From an uncultured Flavobacteriaceae bacterium (GTDB taxonomy: Bacteria > Bacteroidota > Bacteroidia > Flavobacteriales > Flavobacteriaceae): a DNA stretch of 64,000 bases. Both the position numbers and the translations under genes were made by a program. The notes under the pieces were generated by a model. It was not told the DNA's origin, did no database searches, and saw only the letters and a program-made list of their open reading frames with translations. This document shows, piece after piece, positions 41,606 to 50,579 of the stretch. The stretch is from NCBI GenBank assembly GCA_947493535.1, contig CANLRK010000004.1:180115-244114 (forward strand), given 5' to 3'. Position 1 is the first letter of the stretch; each line of letters begins with the position of its first letter.

Positions 41606-42859
41606 TTAATCTCTTGTAATTATTTGTATGGTTTTTCTGTTTTCTTGTTTAAAAAGTACTTCTTTATTGTTTTCAATTTCTGCTAATGAGCTATCATTAA
41701 AATGTCTAATTGTATATAATGACACTCCACTATTAGTACGCACTCTAAACTTCGATCGTAATTCATGCAGAAGTTTTTCTATGTTACCATAAATATCATT
41801 TACACATACCGTAAAACTAATAGCCGAGTTTTGTATAACGTCTACCCTTAGTTTATACTTATGTAGCAACGCGAAAACTTCACTTATATTTTCTTCTACA
41901 ATAAACGAAAAATCGAGTGATGATAGTGATAATAATATTTGGTTTTTCTTTACAATAAAGCATGGTACTAAAGGCTCTAATTGTTTTCCTTTACTTACAC
42001 ATGTACCAGTAGCTTCTGGGTTTAAAAAAGACTTTACATACAATGGTATTTCTTTACGCTGCAAAGGTTGAAGAGTTTTAGGATGAATTACAGATGCTCC
42101 GTAAAACGCTAATTCTATAGCTTCTTCGTAAGAAATTTGATGCAACAATTCCGTTTTAGTAAAATATCTAGGATCGGCATTCAACACTCCTGAAACATCT
42201 TTCCATATGGTTACACTTTCTGCATTTAAACAATATGCAAAAATAGCAGCGGTATAATCACTCCCTTCTCTTCCTAAAGTTGTAGTGTTGTTATTTTTAT
42301 CTGAACCTAAAAAACCTTGTGTTATTGATAATGTTTTTGAATTTACCTTGCTGACTATTCTTTTTTGGGTAAGTTCCCAATTAACATTTGCATCGCGATA
42401 TTTATCATCGGTTTTAATTAGCTCCCTTACATCCAACCACGTGTTTTCAATATTTTGGCTCTTCATATACTCCGAAATAATTGTTGTAGAAAGAACCTCA
42501 CCTAAACTAACCACCTGATCATAAACAAAACTATAATTAGGTGATTTATTTCGCTCTAAAAAAACGGTTAAATCTTCAAAAACACTGCGTATTTTATCAT
42601 ACACAATATGAGAAGGGTTTGGAAATAATTCTTTTATTATTTGATTATGGTATACTACAACATGATTAATAGCAGATAACATTTCTGCTTTGTTTGTAAA
42701 ATAGTTACTTACAACAAGTTCCATTTTATTGGTAGTTTTTCCCATTGCAGAAACTACTAATAATACTTGCTGAGCACCTACTTTATGTAGTACCTCAACA
42801 ATATTTTTTACTCCTGCAGCATCTTTTACTGATGCTCCTCCAAATTTAAATACTCGCAT
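41606..42859 (-). CDS. lysC: Aspartate kinase
   Basis: The 417-residue enzyme phosphorylates aspartate, the entry to lysine, threonine and methionine synthesis. The amino acid kinase domain begins V-F-K-F-G-G-A-S-V near residue 3-11 (Ala where Thr is usual) and has L-G-R-E-G-S-D-Y-T-A near 197 and W-K-D-V-S-G-V near 219. A-S-V-I-H-P-K-T-L is at about 255. The last 120 residues contain two ACT-like regulatory units, suggesting feedback control. Its start is three bases after the acetyltransferase stop, so they are likely co-transcribed. Confidence 0.9.
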   Translation of the reverse strand: MRVFKFGGASVKDAAGVKNIVEVLHKVGAQQVLLVVSAMGKTTNKMELVVSNYFTNKAEMLSAINHVVVYHNQIIKELFPNPSHIVYDKIRSVFEDLTVFLERNKSPNYSFVYDQVVSLGEVLSTTIISEYMKSQNIENTWLDVRELIKTDDKYRDANVNWELTQKRIVSKVNSKTLSITQGFLGSDKNNNTTTLGREGSDYTAAIFAYCLNAESVTIWKDVSGVLNADPRYFTKTELLHQISYEEAIELAFYGASVIHPKTLQPLQRKEIPLYVKSFLNPEATGTCVSKGKQLEPLVPCFIVKKNQILLSLSSLDFSFIVEENISEVFALLHKYKLRVDVIQNSAISFTVCVNDIYGNIEKLLHELRSKFRVRTNSGVSLYTIRHFNDSSLAEIENNKEVLFKQENRKTIQIITRD

Positions 42860-42862
42860 TTT

Positions 42863-43321
42863 TTAATAATTCTGAATTCCTTTTTCATCTAACTGTACCA
42901 CCAACCAATTGTTAAATACTGTAGCACCAACACCTTTATAAAAATCAATTGCTGGTATATTCCAGTCCAACACATTCCATTCTACCCTTCGTAAATTTTC
43001 ATTTTTAGCTTTATCTACAACTGTATCTAGCAATGCTTTACCTATTCCTTTACCTCTAAAATTTTCGGTTACAATTAAATCTTCTAAATGGATTGTTTTT
43101 CCCTTCCAAGTAGAATATCTATAATAAAACAGTGCCATACCCACAACTACATCATTAAACGTAGCCACCAAACAATTAAACCGTTGTGCTTTATAATCAT
43201 TACACAAATCGTTTATCGTTACTTCAACAGCCTCTGGTTCTTTTTCAAATTCAGCTAACTCCTGAATTAATTTTAAAACCGATGGCATGTCGGTTGCTAC
43301 AGCCTCTTTTATTTCAAACAT
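42863..43321 (-). CDS. GNAT family N-acetyltransferase
   Basis: The 152-residue protein follows the GNAT fold with the acetyl-CoA motif A: H-L-E-D-L-I-V-T-E-N-F-R-G-K-G-I-G-K-A-L-L (R-x-x-G-x-G/A pattern) near residue 80-100, then R-V-E-W-N-V-L-D-W-N and A-I-D-F-Y-K-G-V-G-A. These features resemble diamine acetyltransferases (SSAT-like). The substrate cannot be assigned. Located immediately before aspartate kinase on the same strand. Confidence 0.87.
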   Translation of the reverse strand: MFEIKEAVATDMPSVLKLIQELAEFEKEPEAVEVTINDLCNDYKAQRFNCLVATFNDVVVGMALFYYRYSTWKGKTIHLEDLIVTENFRGKGIGKALLDTVVDKAKNENLRRVEWNVLDWNIPAIDFYKGVGATVFNNWLVVQLDEKGIQNY

Positions 43322-43451
43322 TAACTTTATTATTTAATACAATTGTGTATAAAAATCATTCATTAGAACACTTGCTAAAATAAACATTATACATGAGCTT
43401 TAATACGCTAAATTTTAATTTCTTTATCAAAAAACACTAAATTATTTTATG

Positions 43452-43459
43452 TAGTTTTG
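43452..43459 (+). promoter_or_regulatory. Promoter -7 element of fbp
   Basis: TAGTTTTG matches TAnnTTTG and lies 25 nt before the start codon. No TTG is visible at the usual -33 distance. Confidence 0.6.
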
Positions 43460-43484
43460 CAGCAATTAAGACACACAACTATTT

Positions 43485-44492
43485 ATGGCAAACAAACACA
43501 AAACATTAGGTGAATTTATTATTGAACATCAAAATAGTTTTCAATATTCCACAGGAGAGCTTTCTCGATTAATTAATTCTATCAGACTTGCGGCCAAAGT
43601 TGTAAACCACGAAATAAGAAAAGCTGGTTTAGTTGATATTACTGGTGCCGCTGGTGAAATTAATGTACAAGGAGAAGCACAACAAAAGCTTGATGTTTAT
43701 GCTAATGAAATATTTAAAGAAACCTTAATTAACCGCGAAATTGTTTGTGGTATAGCCTCTGAAGAAGAAGACGATTTTGTAATTGTTGAAGGTAGTAACA
43801 AGAAAAACGACAACAACTATGTATTAATGATGGATCCGTTAGATGGCTCATCAAATATTGATGTAAATGTTTCTGTTGGAACTATTTTTTCAATCTACAG
43901 AAGGGTTAGCCCTGTAGGAACTCCTGTTACTATTAATGACTTTTTGCAACCTGGAAGAAATCAAGTTGCCGCAGGATATGTTGCTTACGGTACTTCTACC
44001 ATGATGGTATTTACTACTGGTGATGGGGTAAACGGATTTACACTTAACCCTGCTATAGGTACTTTTTACCTTTCACACCCAGACATGAAAATTAAAGAAA
44101 CTGGAAAAATCTATTCTGTAAGCGAAGGCTATTTTGCTCATTTTGAAAAAGGAATGCAAGAGTATTTAAAATACTGCAAATTAGAAGAAGGAGACAGGCC
44201 ATATACCGCAAGATATATTGGCTCATTAGTAGCTGACTTTCATAGAAATTTATTAAAGGGAGGTATTTATATTTACCCTAGAAGTAAAACCGCTCCTAAC
44301 GGAAAACTTCGTTTGTTGTATGAATGTAACCCTATGGCTTTTATTGCAGAGCAAGCTGGAGGTAAGGCTAGTGATGGTTTTACAAGAGTATTAGATATTA
44401 TACCCACAGAATTACACCAGCGTATCCCTTTTTACACCGGTAGTTTGAAAATGGTTGAAAAATCGGAAGAATTTATGGAAAAATATAAATAA
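43485..44492 (+). CDS. fbp: Class 1 fructose-1,6-bisphosphatase
   Basis: The 335-residue enzyme removes phosphate 1 from fructose 1,6-bisphosphate in gluconeogenesis. The metal and substrate motifs are clear: A-S-E-E-E-D near 93, [11 protein letters not shown] near 117-127, Y-V-A-Y-G-T-S-T near 166, and the sugar site [12 protein letters not shown] near 240-252 followed by G-G-I-Y-I-Y-P. Size and motifs fit class 1. With pckA in the same window it supports growth on amino acids, consistent with the secreted peptidases. Ends in a 32-bp palindromic terminator. Confidence 0.96.
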   Translation: MANKHKTLGEFIIEHQNSFQYSTGELSRLINSIRLAAKVVNHEIRKAGLVDITGAAGEINVQGEAQQKLDVYANEIFKETLINREIVCGIASEEEDDFVIVEGSNKKNDNNYVLMMDPLDGSSNIDVNVSVGTIFSIYRRVSPVGTPVTINDFLQPGRNQVAAGYVAYGTSTMMVFTTGDGVNGFTLNPAIGTFYLSHPDMKIKETGKIYSVSEGYFAHFEKGMQEYLKYCKLEEGDRPYTARYIGSLVADFHRNLLKGGIYIYPRSKTAPNGKLRLLYECNPMAFIAEQAGGKASDGFTRVLDIIPTELHQRIPFYTGSLKMVEKSEEFMEKYK

Positions 44493-44511
44493 GCACCTCT
44501 CTGTAAAACAT

Positions 44512-44543
44512 AAAAAAAGCCACGCAATTGCGTGGCTTTTTTT
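44512..44543. terminator. Bidirectional terminator, 32-bp perfect palindrome
   Basis: Seven A, then GCCACGCAATTGCGTGGC, then seven T. It lies between convergent fbp and the TerB-like gene. One compensating pair separates it from the hairpin at 25589-25614. Confidence 0.9.
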
Positions 44544-44565
44544 ATGTTGCAAAATAGATAATTTT

Positions 44566-45000
44566 TTACCTATTCATATTTTTTATTTCATCAGAAAAAG
44601 TATCTACATCAGATACACCTTCACTAATTAACTGTAACGCTTTTTTAACAATAAACTCTACATTAGCAGGTGCAAAACCTAAACCAACACCTATACGTTC
44701 TAACATAGCTATTTGTTTTTCCTTCACGTCTAAATCAACATATACAATTCTTACTAAATCAAACAAACGCTCTAATCTACGATTGTATGTTGTAGGAGGG
44801 TTAATAGGATAATTAGTAGGGTTTTCCATTATTTCAACGTACTCTAACTCTCCAATACTTAATTTTGAAGCTAAACGCTTTAAAAACTGCTCCTCTTCTT
44901 GAGTAATTACACCATCACTTAATGCAACACGAACAATTGCGGCAAAGTGCCCTTGGTTTCTCGTTACAAATCCACTAGTATATAAATCTTTAATCGACAT
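44566..45000 (-). CDS. TerB-like domain protein
   Basis: From ATG 45000 the protein has 144 residues. It is all helical, with a TerB-type core: A-A-I-V-R-V-A-L-S-D-G-V-I-T-Q-E-E-E-Q-F-L near residue 22-42, the acidic D-G pattern typical of the fold, then L-F-D-L-V-R-I-V-Y-V-D-L-D-V-K-E-K and G-V-G-L-G. TerB domains bind metal and occur in stress and tellurite-response proteins; alone, the role is unclear. An upstream in-frame ATG at 45027 would add nine mostly basic residues and is less likely. Single gene. Confidence 0.72.
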   Translation of the reverse strand: MSIKDLYTSGFVTRNQGHFAAIVRVALSDGVITQEEEQFLKRLASKLSIGELEYVEIMENPTNYPINPPTTYNRRLERLFDLVRIVYVDLDVKEKQIAMLERIGVGLGFAPANVEFIVKKALQLISEGVSDVDTFSDEIKNMNR

Positions 45001-45216
45001 TCTTTTCTTTTTAAGAATTTTCAGCAAATATACATATTACTTTAAAAAAAATCCGAAAAATTATTCTTTATATACTAAAGCTATTTTTCAGACTTAATCT
45101 TCTTTAGTGGTAATACAATAGTGTATTTTAATTTTCAGTATTTCAAACCGAATTTTAACCACATTATATATGTTTAGCTCAAGTAAAAACTAAGAACAGA
45201 GTATGACATACTGCAT

Positions 45217-45252
45217 AAAAAAAACCCTAACTACAAACAAGTTAAGGTTTTC
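45217..45252 (-). terminator. Terminator downstream of tRNA-Leu
   Basis: On the minus strand AAAACCTTAACT pairs with AGTTAGGGTTTT (one mismatch) and is followed by a T-run. The gap 45001-45216 shows no gene. Confidence 0.65.
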
Positions 45253-45257
45253 CAAAG

Positions 45258-45339
45258 TACGGGTGAAGGGAGTCGAACCCCCACGCCTCGCGGCACTAGA
45301 TCCTAAGTCTAGCGTGTCTACCAATTCCACCACACCCGC
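45258..45339 (-). tRNA. tRNA-Leu (anticodon UAG)
   Basis: The minus strand folds into an 82-nt class II tRNA: acceptor GCGGGTG with CACCCGT, D arm with AATTGGTAGACAC, anticodon stem CTAGA/TCTAG around loop CTTAGGA giving TAG, a variable arm TGCCGCGAGGCGT and T loop GTTCGACTC. CCA is not encoded. It is divergent from the M20 peptidase gene. Confidence 0.94.
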
Positions 45340-45413
45340 GTGTTTTTTTTGAATTGTGCCTGCAAATATAAACAATACTTATAAACCACAAAGAAGAAGT
45401 ATAGTATTTTTCT

Positions 45414-45421
45414 TACTTTTG
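45414..45421 (+). promoter_or_regulatory. Promoter -7 element of the M20 peptidase gene
   Basis: TACTTTTG matches TAnnTTTG and lies 21 nt before the ATG at 45443. Its position excludes the longer open frame beginning at 45356. Confidence 0.6.
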
Positions 45422-45442
45422 ATGCTAATTAATTTACAACAC

Positions 45443-46831
45443 ATGCAAAACGTAAAAGATTACATTGCTCAACATAAAGACCGTTTTATAAATGAGCTTA
45501 TCGATTTATTAAAAATTCCATCAGTAAGTGCAGATCCTGCTTACAATCAAGATGTATTAAACACTGCAGATACTATTAAAGAAAGTCTAGAAAAAGCTGG
45601 CTGTGATAACGTAGAAATTTGTGAAACTCCTGGGTACCCTATCGTATATGGTGAAAAAATTATAGATCCTAAGCTCCCAACTGTATTAGTATATGGTCAT
45701 TATGATGTACAACCTGCAGACCCTATTGACTTATGGACCTCTCCTCCTTTTGAACCAGTAATTAAAAAAACTGATATTCACCCGGAAGGAGCAATTTTCG
45801 CTCGCGGTGCTTGTGATGATAAAGGACAAATGTACATGCACGTTAAAGCCTTAGAGTACATGACCCAAACAGGAAATTTACCGTGTAATGTTAAATTTAT
45901 GATTGAAGGTGAAGAAGAGGTTGGATCGGAAAGTTTAGCGTGGTTTGTACCTAGAAATAAAAAAAAACTAGCCAACGATGTAATTTTGATTTCTGACACA
46001 GGAATGATTGCCAACAATATTCCTTCTATCACCACTGGCTTACGCGGATTAAGCTATGTAGAGGTTGAAGTTACTGGACCAAACAGAGATTTACACTCTG
46101 GATTATATGGTGGTGCAGTAGCAAATCCTATTAATATTTTAACGCAAATGATTGCTTCATTACACGATGAAAACAATCATATTACCATTCCTGGTTTTTA
46201 CGATAAAGTAGAAGAATTATCTCGTGAAGAACGCGATGAAATGGCAAAAGCACCATTCTCATTAGAAGAATATAAGGCTGCTTTAGACATTAACGATGTT
46301 CATGGAGAAACTGGTTATACTACTAACGAGCGTAACGCTATACGCCCTACTTTAGATGTAAATGGAATTTGGGGCGGATATACTGGTGAAGGCGCTAAAA
46401 CTGTAATTGCCTCTAAAGCATATGCAAAAATTTCAATGCGCTTGGTTCCTGGACAAGAATGGGAAGAAATTACCGAGCTATTCAAAAAACATTTTGAAAG
46501 CATTGCCCCAAAATCAGTTAAAGTAGAAGTGAAACCGCATCATGGTGGTCAAGGATACGTAACTCCAATAGATAATATTGGCTATCAAGCAGCCAGTAAA
46601 GCCTACCAAGAAACCTTTGGTGTTACTCCAATTCCGCAACGTAGTGGTGGGAGTATTCCTATAGTTGCTTTGTTTGAGCAAGAACTAAAAAGTAAAACTA
46701 TTTTGATGGGCTTCGGATTAAACTCAGATGCTATTCACTCACCAAATGAGCATTTTGGTGTATGGAACTATTTAAAAGGGATTGAAACCATTCCGTATTT
46801 CTATCAGTACTTTACTGAGTTATCAAAGTAA
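45443..46831 (+). CDS. M20 family dipeptidase
   Basis: The 462-residue zinc enzyme has the M20 metal ligands in V-Y-G-H-Y-D-V-Q-P-A-D-P near 81-91, R-G-A-C-D-D-K-G-Q-M near 121, the catalytic and metal Glu in E-G-E-E-E-V-G-S near 157, and S-D-T-G-M near 187. The last His is in H-S-P-N-E-H-F near the end. The P-x-R-S-G-G-S-I-P-I block is typical of carnosinase/CNDP-like dipeptidases. No signal peptide is present from ATG 45443, so it probably cleaves imported dipeptides in the cytoplasm. The longer frame from 45356 overlaps the promoter. Confidence 0.92.
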   Translation: MQNVKDYIAQHKDRFINELIDLLKIPSVSADPAYNQDVLNTADTIKESLEKAGCDNVEICETPGYPIVYGEKIIDPKLPTVLVYGHYDVQPADPIDLWTSPPFEPVIKKTDIHPEGAIFARGACDDKGQMYMHVKALEYMTQTGNLPCNVKFMIEGEEEVGSESLAWFVPRNKKKLANDVILISDTGMIANNIPSITTGLRGLSYVEVEVTGPNRDLHSGLYGGAVANPINILTQMIASLHDENNHITIPGFYDKVEELSREERDEMAKAPFSLEEYKAALDINDVHGETGYTTNERNAIRPTLDVNGIWGGYTGEGAKTVIASKAYAKISMRLVPGQEWEEITELFKKHFESIAPKSVKVEVKPHHGGQGYVTPIDNIGYQAASKAYQETFGVTPIPQRSGGSIPIVALFEQELKSKTILMGFGLNSDAIHSPNEHFGVWNYLKGIETIPYFYQYFTELSK

Positions 46832-46892
46832 AAGAATAGTTTAAATAAAAAAAGGAGCTATTATGCTCCTTTTTTTATTTAAACTATTCTTT
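46831..46892. terminator. Bidirectional terminator with 28-bp perfect arms
   Basis: The arms 46831-46858 and 46865-46892 are exact reverse complements around a 6-base loop. The core is AAAAAAAGGAGC / GCTCCTTTTTTT, extended by AT-rich pairing that overlaps the stop codons of both convergent genes. Confidence 0.85.
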
Positions 46893-48260
46893 TATCAACT
46901 TAATAATTCGTTTTTTATTAGCATTATTCCTTAATTCTAAAAAATAAATTCCACTAGGAAAGGTTACTAAATTTATTGTTGTGCTAAGTGTCGTAACTTT
47001 TTTACTTAAAACTTCTTGTCCTGTTAGTGTAACCAATCTAACACTTCTTACTTGATCTTCGGAGCTTGCTCCTGAAATAGTTACACTATTGGTTGTTGGA
47101 TTAGGATACACATTTATAACTTCAAGATTATATTCAGAAACCTCTAGCACATTAAACGTAATACAGCTACTTGTTTTGGTGCAATTTCCATTAGTGATTT
47201 CTACGGCATAACTTCCCGATACTGTTGGACTATAGTTTTGATTTATTGCTCCAGAAATTGGTACATTTCCAGCATTACAATCGACCCATTGATAGCTTGC
47301 GCCTGATTGAGTTGCTGTAAGTGTAGTTGCATTTTGTGTAACTGAGGTATCTATAAATGTAGGGTTAGCTACTGTTGCCATATATCCAACTACCAATTTA
47401 CACATTTGATGGTAATATGGCATATTAAACAAATTGATACGATCACTAGAAGAATGATAACCTGGTGTAACATCTCCTTGCTCCCAACTTTCTCCAAATA
47501 ATACTGCAGAATATCCTTGCCCCCAAAACGAAGCGTGATCACTAGCTGTTGTACCCGGATTAACTACATTTACAACTAAATCAAATCCATAAGCAGGATT
47601 ATTCAACACATCAATAATAGCATCTTTCATTGCTATAGATTGTGCAAACGGACGCACATCTATATCAAAATTTTTATCGTTATCACCATCATAACCCATC
47701 ATATCAATGTTAAATACACCCAAGATATTATCCCCATCAGTATTGGCTCTTTGGGCATATGCAGCACTTCCGTTAAGTCCACTTTCTTCTTCATCCCAAA
47801 AAGCATACACAATGGTATTATCAGTACAATGAACTGACAGTATTCTTGCCAACTCCATAATAGCAGCTACACCACTAGCATTATCATCGGCACAATAATT
47901 AGCTACTGAATCATAATGTGCAGAAATTAAGTAAATATCATTCGGATTAGTTACGCCAAACTGCGTAGCTATTATATTTTTTCCACCAGAGGAATAATCG
48001 TGTTCTTCTACGCTTAATCCTAAATTTTCCATTCGCTCCTTTATATAATAAGCCGCCACATCATTGCCTGTGTTACTTACTCTATTTAAAATAATTTCAG
48101 GATTTCCATATACTGTAGTTGGATCTTCTCCTGAGAACTCTCGTACGGTAGTAGTTAACCTTGATATATCGGTTTGATTAATTAAATCGGTAATGGATTG
48201 TGCTTGTGTGCTTACTACTGTTAGTAATAAACAACTTAAATAAAGTAGTCTTTTTTTCAT
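46884..48260 (-). CDS. Secreted M28 family peptidase with T9SS sorting domain
   Basis: The 458-residue protein has a signal peptide (1-20) and an M28 catalytic domain: I-S-A-H-Y-D-S-V near 112, the metal Asp in A-D-D-N-A-S-G-V, F-W-D-E-E-E-S-G-L-N near 160, N-I-D-M-M-G-Y-D and a late His in D-H-A-S-F-W-G. After an Ig-like segment (about 305-375) the last 75 residues form a type A T9SS sorting domain (V-Y-P-N-P-T-T-N-S-V to K-L-I-K-E). It is a zinc aminopeptidase displayed at the cell surface, complementing the M36 peptidase. Its last codons lie inside the shared terminator hairpin. Confidence 0.92.
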   Translation of the reverse strand: MKKRLLYLSCLLLTVVSTQAQSITDLINQTDISRLTTTVREFSGEDPTTVYGNPEIILNRVSNTGNDVAAYYIKERMENLGLSVEEHDYSSGGKNIIATQFGVTNPNDIYLISAHYDSVANYCADDNASGVAAIMELARILSVHCTDNTIVYAFWDEEESGLNGSAAYAQRANTDGDNILGVFNIDMMGYDGDNDKNFDIDVRPFAQSIAMKDAIIDVLNNPAYGFDLVVNVVNPGTTASDHASFWGQGYSAVLFGESWEQGDVTPGYHSSSDRINLFNMPYYHQMCKLVVGYMATVANPTFIDTSVTQNATTLTATQSGASYQWVDCNAGNVPISGAINQNYSPTVSGSYAVEITNGNCTKTSSCITFNVLEVSEYNLEVINVYPNPTTNSVTISGASSEDQVRSVRLVTLTGQEVLSKKVTTLSTTINLVTFPSGIYFLELRNNANKKRIIKLIKE

Positions 48261-48328
48261 TATTAAGTAGGTTAAAAATTTGGGGAGTTAAATTTACTAA
48301 TAATTTATTTAACCTAACATACACTCAA

Positions 48329-48691
48329 TTAACGTAATTGCTCTTGCATTTTTTTTGACAAGCCTTTTACAACCAAATCATATGAATGATTTATTAAATA
48401 CTCTATCATACTAACCGGAAGTTCGTTACTGTGCAAATGAACAGAGTTCCAATGTTTTTTACTCATATGGTAGCCTGGCAAAATACTTTCATATTTTTCA
48501 CGAAGCTCTACAGCATAATCAGGATTACATTTTAGATTTATAAATTGCACCCCCTCTTCCCATTTTTTTAATGAGCTTAATGCAAACATCTTATCGCATA
48601 CTTTAAATACTAGCGTATCCTTATCAAACGGAAAATGCTCAGTCACTCCTTTTTTTGACAAACAAAAAGTTCTGAATTCTTCAATATTCAT
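48329..48691 (-). CDS. MmcQ/YjbR family protein
   Basis: The 120-residue protein has the features of the YjbR/MmcQ (CyaY-like fold) family: E-E-F-R-T-F-C-L-S-K-K-G-V-T-E-H-F-P-F at the start, V-F-K-V-C-D-K-M-F-A-L near 28-38, N-L-K-C-N-P-D near 52 and the closing H-W-N-S-V-H-L. Members are described as DNA-binding-like but the function is not established. Five-base gap to the DUF4230 gene; likely co-transcribed with the minus-strand run that begins near 51045. Confidence 0.85.
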   Translation of the reverse strand: MNIEEFRTFCLSKKGVTEHFPFDKDTLVFKVCDKMFALSSLKKWEEGVQFINLKCNPDYAVELREKYESILPGYHMSKKHWNSVHLHSNELPVSMIEYLINHSYDLVVKGLSKKMQEQLR

Positions 48692-48695
48692 ATAT

Positions 48696-49304
48696 TTACT
48701 TTAACAATTTTTGCGATGCTTCTTCTATTACTAATGCCGAATAATCTAATTTCCAACCAATTGTTTCTACTATATTTTTGATTATTCCTACAACTTCTAA
48801 TAGTTCCTTATTAGCAGTTTCTATCAAACCACTTTCTGGAATTTTAGCTACAATAAATTGTTTTGCCTCACTGTTTAATATTGTCAAATCTTCTGCGTCA
48901 AACTTATTGAATATACCATCAGACTTATCGTAATATTTTAAGTTAGTCTCTACAGAAAGTAATTCAGCTTCCGGAAAATCCTGTATAATAATAGTTTTCT
49001 TTTCTGCGTTAGAAGTGATTTTAATTTTTGACAAATCATATCCTACTTGCGCCTTTGCATTTACTAAAAGTATAGCTTTCTTTTTACTGGAAATCAAACT
49101 TAAAAAACGCTCTTTCACATTTTCATAATGATATATTTCTGAAAATTCGCCCTCTACAGAAATAAGTTTGCAAACATTTTTTATTTTTTCAATAAGTACA
49201 ACTGATTGCTTTTCCGTAACCTCTTTTTTAGTTTTTCTTTTAAAAAAATCAATCCCTAAATACGATAGTATTGCTCCTAAAATTGCTCCTAAAATTACAT
49301 CCAT
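48696..49304 (-). CDS. DUF4230 family membrane-anchored protein
   Basis: This 202-residue protein has an N-terminal helix (V-I-L-G-A-I-L-G-A-I-L-S-Y-L) that anchors it. A soluble domain follows with V-L-I-E-K-I-K-N-V-C-K-L-I-S-V-E-G-E-F-S-E-I-Y and K-K-A-I-L-L-V-N-A-K-A-Q-V-G-Y-D-L-S, hallmarks of DUF4230. Biochemical role unknown. It starts one base after the cyclase-family gene ends and is part of the same minus-strand run. Confidence 0.83.
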   Translation of the reverse strand: MDVILGAILGAILSYLGIDFFKRKTKKEVTEKQSVVLIEKIKNVCKLISVEGEFSEIYHYENVKERFLSLISSKKKAILLVNAKAQVGYDLSKIKITSNAEKKTIIIQDFPEAELLSVETNLKYYDKSDGIFNKFDAEDLTILNSEAKQFIVAKIPESGLIETANKELLEVVGIIKNIVETIGWKLDYSALVIEEASQKLLK

Positions 49305-49305
49305 A

Positions 49306-50061
49306 CTATATTAATTTATATAAGATTGGTTTACTTGGTGAGGCATCGTTATGAAATGATGCTATTTGCAAATTCAACACATAAACTCCGTCTTTAATTT
49401 CATCTGGCACGTAAACAAACTCAGTTATTGTTGCTGTTGTTCGGATATTTTCTGAAATATTCCAAAAGGCTTTGTGTGCTAACAATGCCCCTCCATCTTC
49501 TTCTTTATCTACACTTGGCAAGTCAATTAATAAATGTTGTACTCCTATTTCACGCAAATATATAGCTGCCTCTTCAGTTAAATAAGGTGGATTGCTATGC
49601 GAATATTTCTGTGTTTTTTTAACCTCATGATTCGGAAATGTACGTATAACTATTGCTTCTACTTTTGTAGTTAGTAAAACTTGTAATTGTTGTTGTGTAA
49701 TGATATAATCGTCGCCATGTTTCTCAGGAATTACTGTAACAAGTTCTGCTAAAAAGAAAAATGTTTGCAAACTTTCATTAATACTATAAAATTCTTTAGT
49801 AATATGTCCAACACATTCTGTGTGGGTACCATGTGCATGCGGGTTAAAATAAATGTTGTTAAAATTTGTTGAGGCTCCTTGTTGTACACTTCCAACCCAA
49901 TCACCTAGTACCACTGGAGTAATACTTGGATTATCAACATACCAAGCATGTGGATTTTCACTACCCGACTTTAACGGCAATGAAACATCTATAGGCTTTG
50001 ACAAATCTACCTCATAATTTGCATTATTTATTGTAAGTGTAGCCTTTGCTATTACTCCCAT
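49306..50061 (-). CDS. Cyclase family protein (kynurenine formamidase-like)
   Basis: The 251-residue metal hydrolase shows the cyclase-family signature H-A-H-G-T-H-T-E-C-V-G-H (H-x-G-T-H-x-D/E pattern) near residue 73-84, with later D-L-P-S-V-D-K-E and H-K-A-F-W-N. Related enzymes hydrolyse N-formylkynurenine or act on isatin and polyketides. The substrate cannot be assigned from sequence; no tryptophan catabolism genes are adjacent. The protein is cytoplasmic. Eight bases separate it from the NTF2-like gene. Confidence 0.85.
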   Translation of the reverse strand: MGVIAKATLTINNANYEVDLSKPIDVSLPLKSGSENPHAWYVDNPSITPVVLGDWVGSVQQGASTNFNNIYFNPHAHGTHTECVGHITKEFYSINESLQTFFFLAELVTVIPEKHGDDYIITQQQLQVLLTTKVEAIVIRTFPNHEVKKTQKYSHSNPPYLTEEAAIYLREIGVQHLLIDLPSVDKEEDGGALLAHKAFWNISENIRTTATITEFVYVPDEIKDGVYVLNLQIASFHNDASPSKPILYKLI

Positions 50062-50069
50062 TCGTATGT

Positions 50070-50579
50070 TTAATTAGTTGATTTTAGCTGTTTAATTATT
50101 TGATCTTCGGCTACCTCTTTTAGTTTAACTACCTCACCTACATTCTCATTCGGGATTGTCATAGATAAAACATAGTGTTTAACTTTCCATTCTCCATCTA
50201 CTTTTTGAAGCACACCTGAACCTCTACATATTTTCATTTGAGTATCTAATAATTCATCAAACCATGCAAAATTTGCATCATTAGAAAGATACACATTTCG
50301 TTCAATAGCCGTAAAACTCCATGCTTTTCCTTTGTCAAAATACGGTTTAGAAAAAGTTTTAAACGCCTTGTTTTCCCAATTTTCAGTAGCATCAGTGCCA
50401 ATAAAAACAGCATCATTAGTCATATAACTAAAATACTCATTATAATTAGCTGTTGCAGCTGCTTTATGCCAAGCCTTAAGCATTTTATTTATTACTTCTT
50501 TTTCTGTGTTTTCTTGAGCGTTTACCCATGTAAAGCAACACAATAAAACAACCATAACTATTTTAGTTATACCTTTCAT
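50070..50579 (-). CDS. Exported NTF2-like (SnoaL/DUF4440-type) protein
   Basis: The 169-residue protein has a signal peptide (K-I-V-M-V-V-L-L-C-C-F-T-W-V-N-A) and then a cone-shaped NTF2-like domain: W-H-K-A-A-A-T-A-N-Y-N-E-Y-F-S-Y-M, D-A-V-F-I-G-T-D-A, N-F-A-W-F-D-E-L-L-D-T, and W-K-V-K-H-Y-V-L-S. This resembles the SnoaL_3 branch. The domain serves many roles; no substrate can be named. Its start overlaps the end of the upstream lipoprotein gene by 17 bases. Confidence 0.82.
   Translation of the reverse strand: MKGITKIVMVVLLCCFTWVNAQENTEKEVINKMLKAWHKAAATANYNEYFSYMTNDAVFIGTDATENWENKAFKTFSKPYFDKGKAWSFTAIERNVYLSNDANFAWFDELLDTQMKICRGSGVLQKVDGEWKVKHYVLSMTIPNENVGEVVKLKEVAEDQIIKQLKSTN

Noticed and set aside
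45356..45442. Hydrophobic N-terminal extension of the M20 peptidase
   Set aside because: It contains the promoter element at 45414-45421 and starts at the edge of tRNA-Leu; the family start fits 45443.
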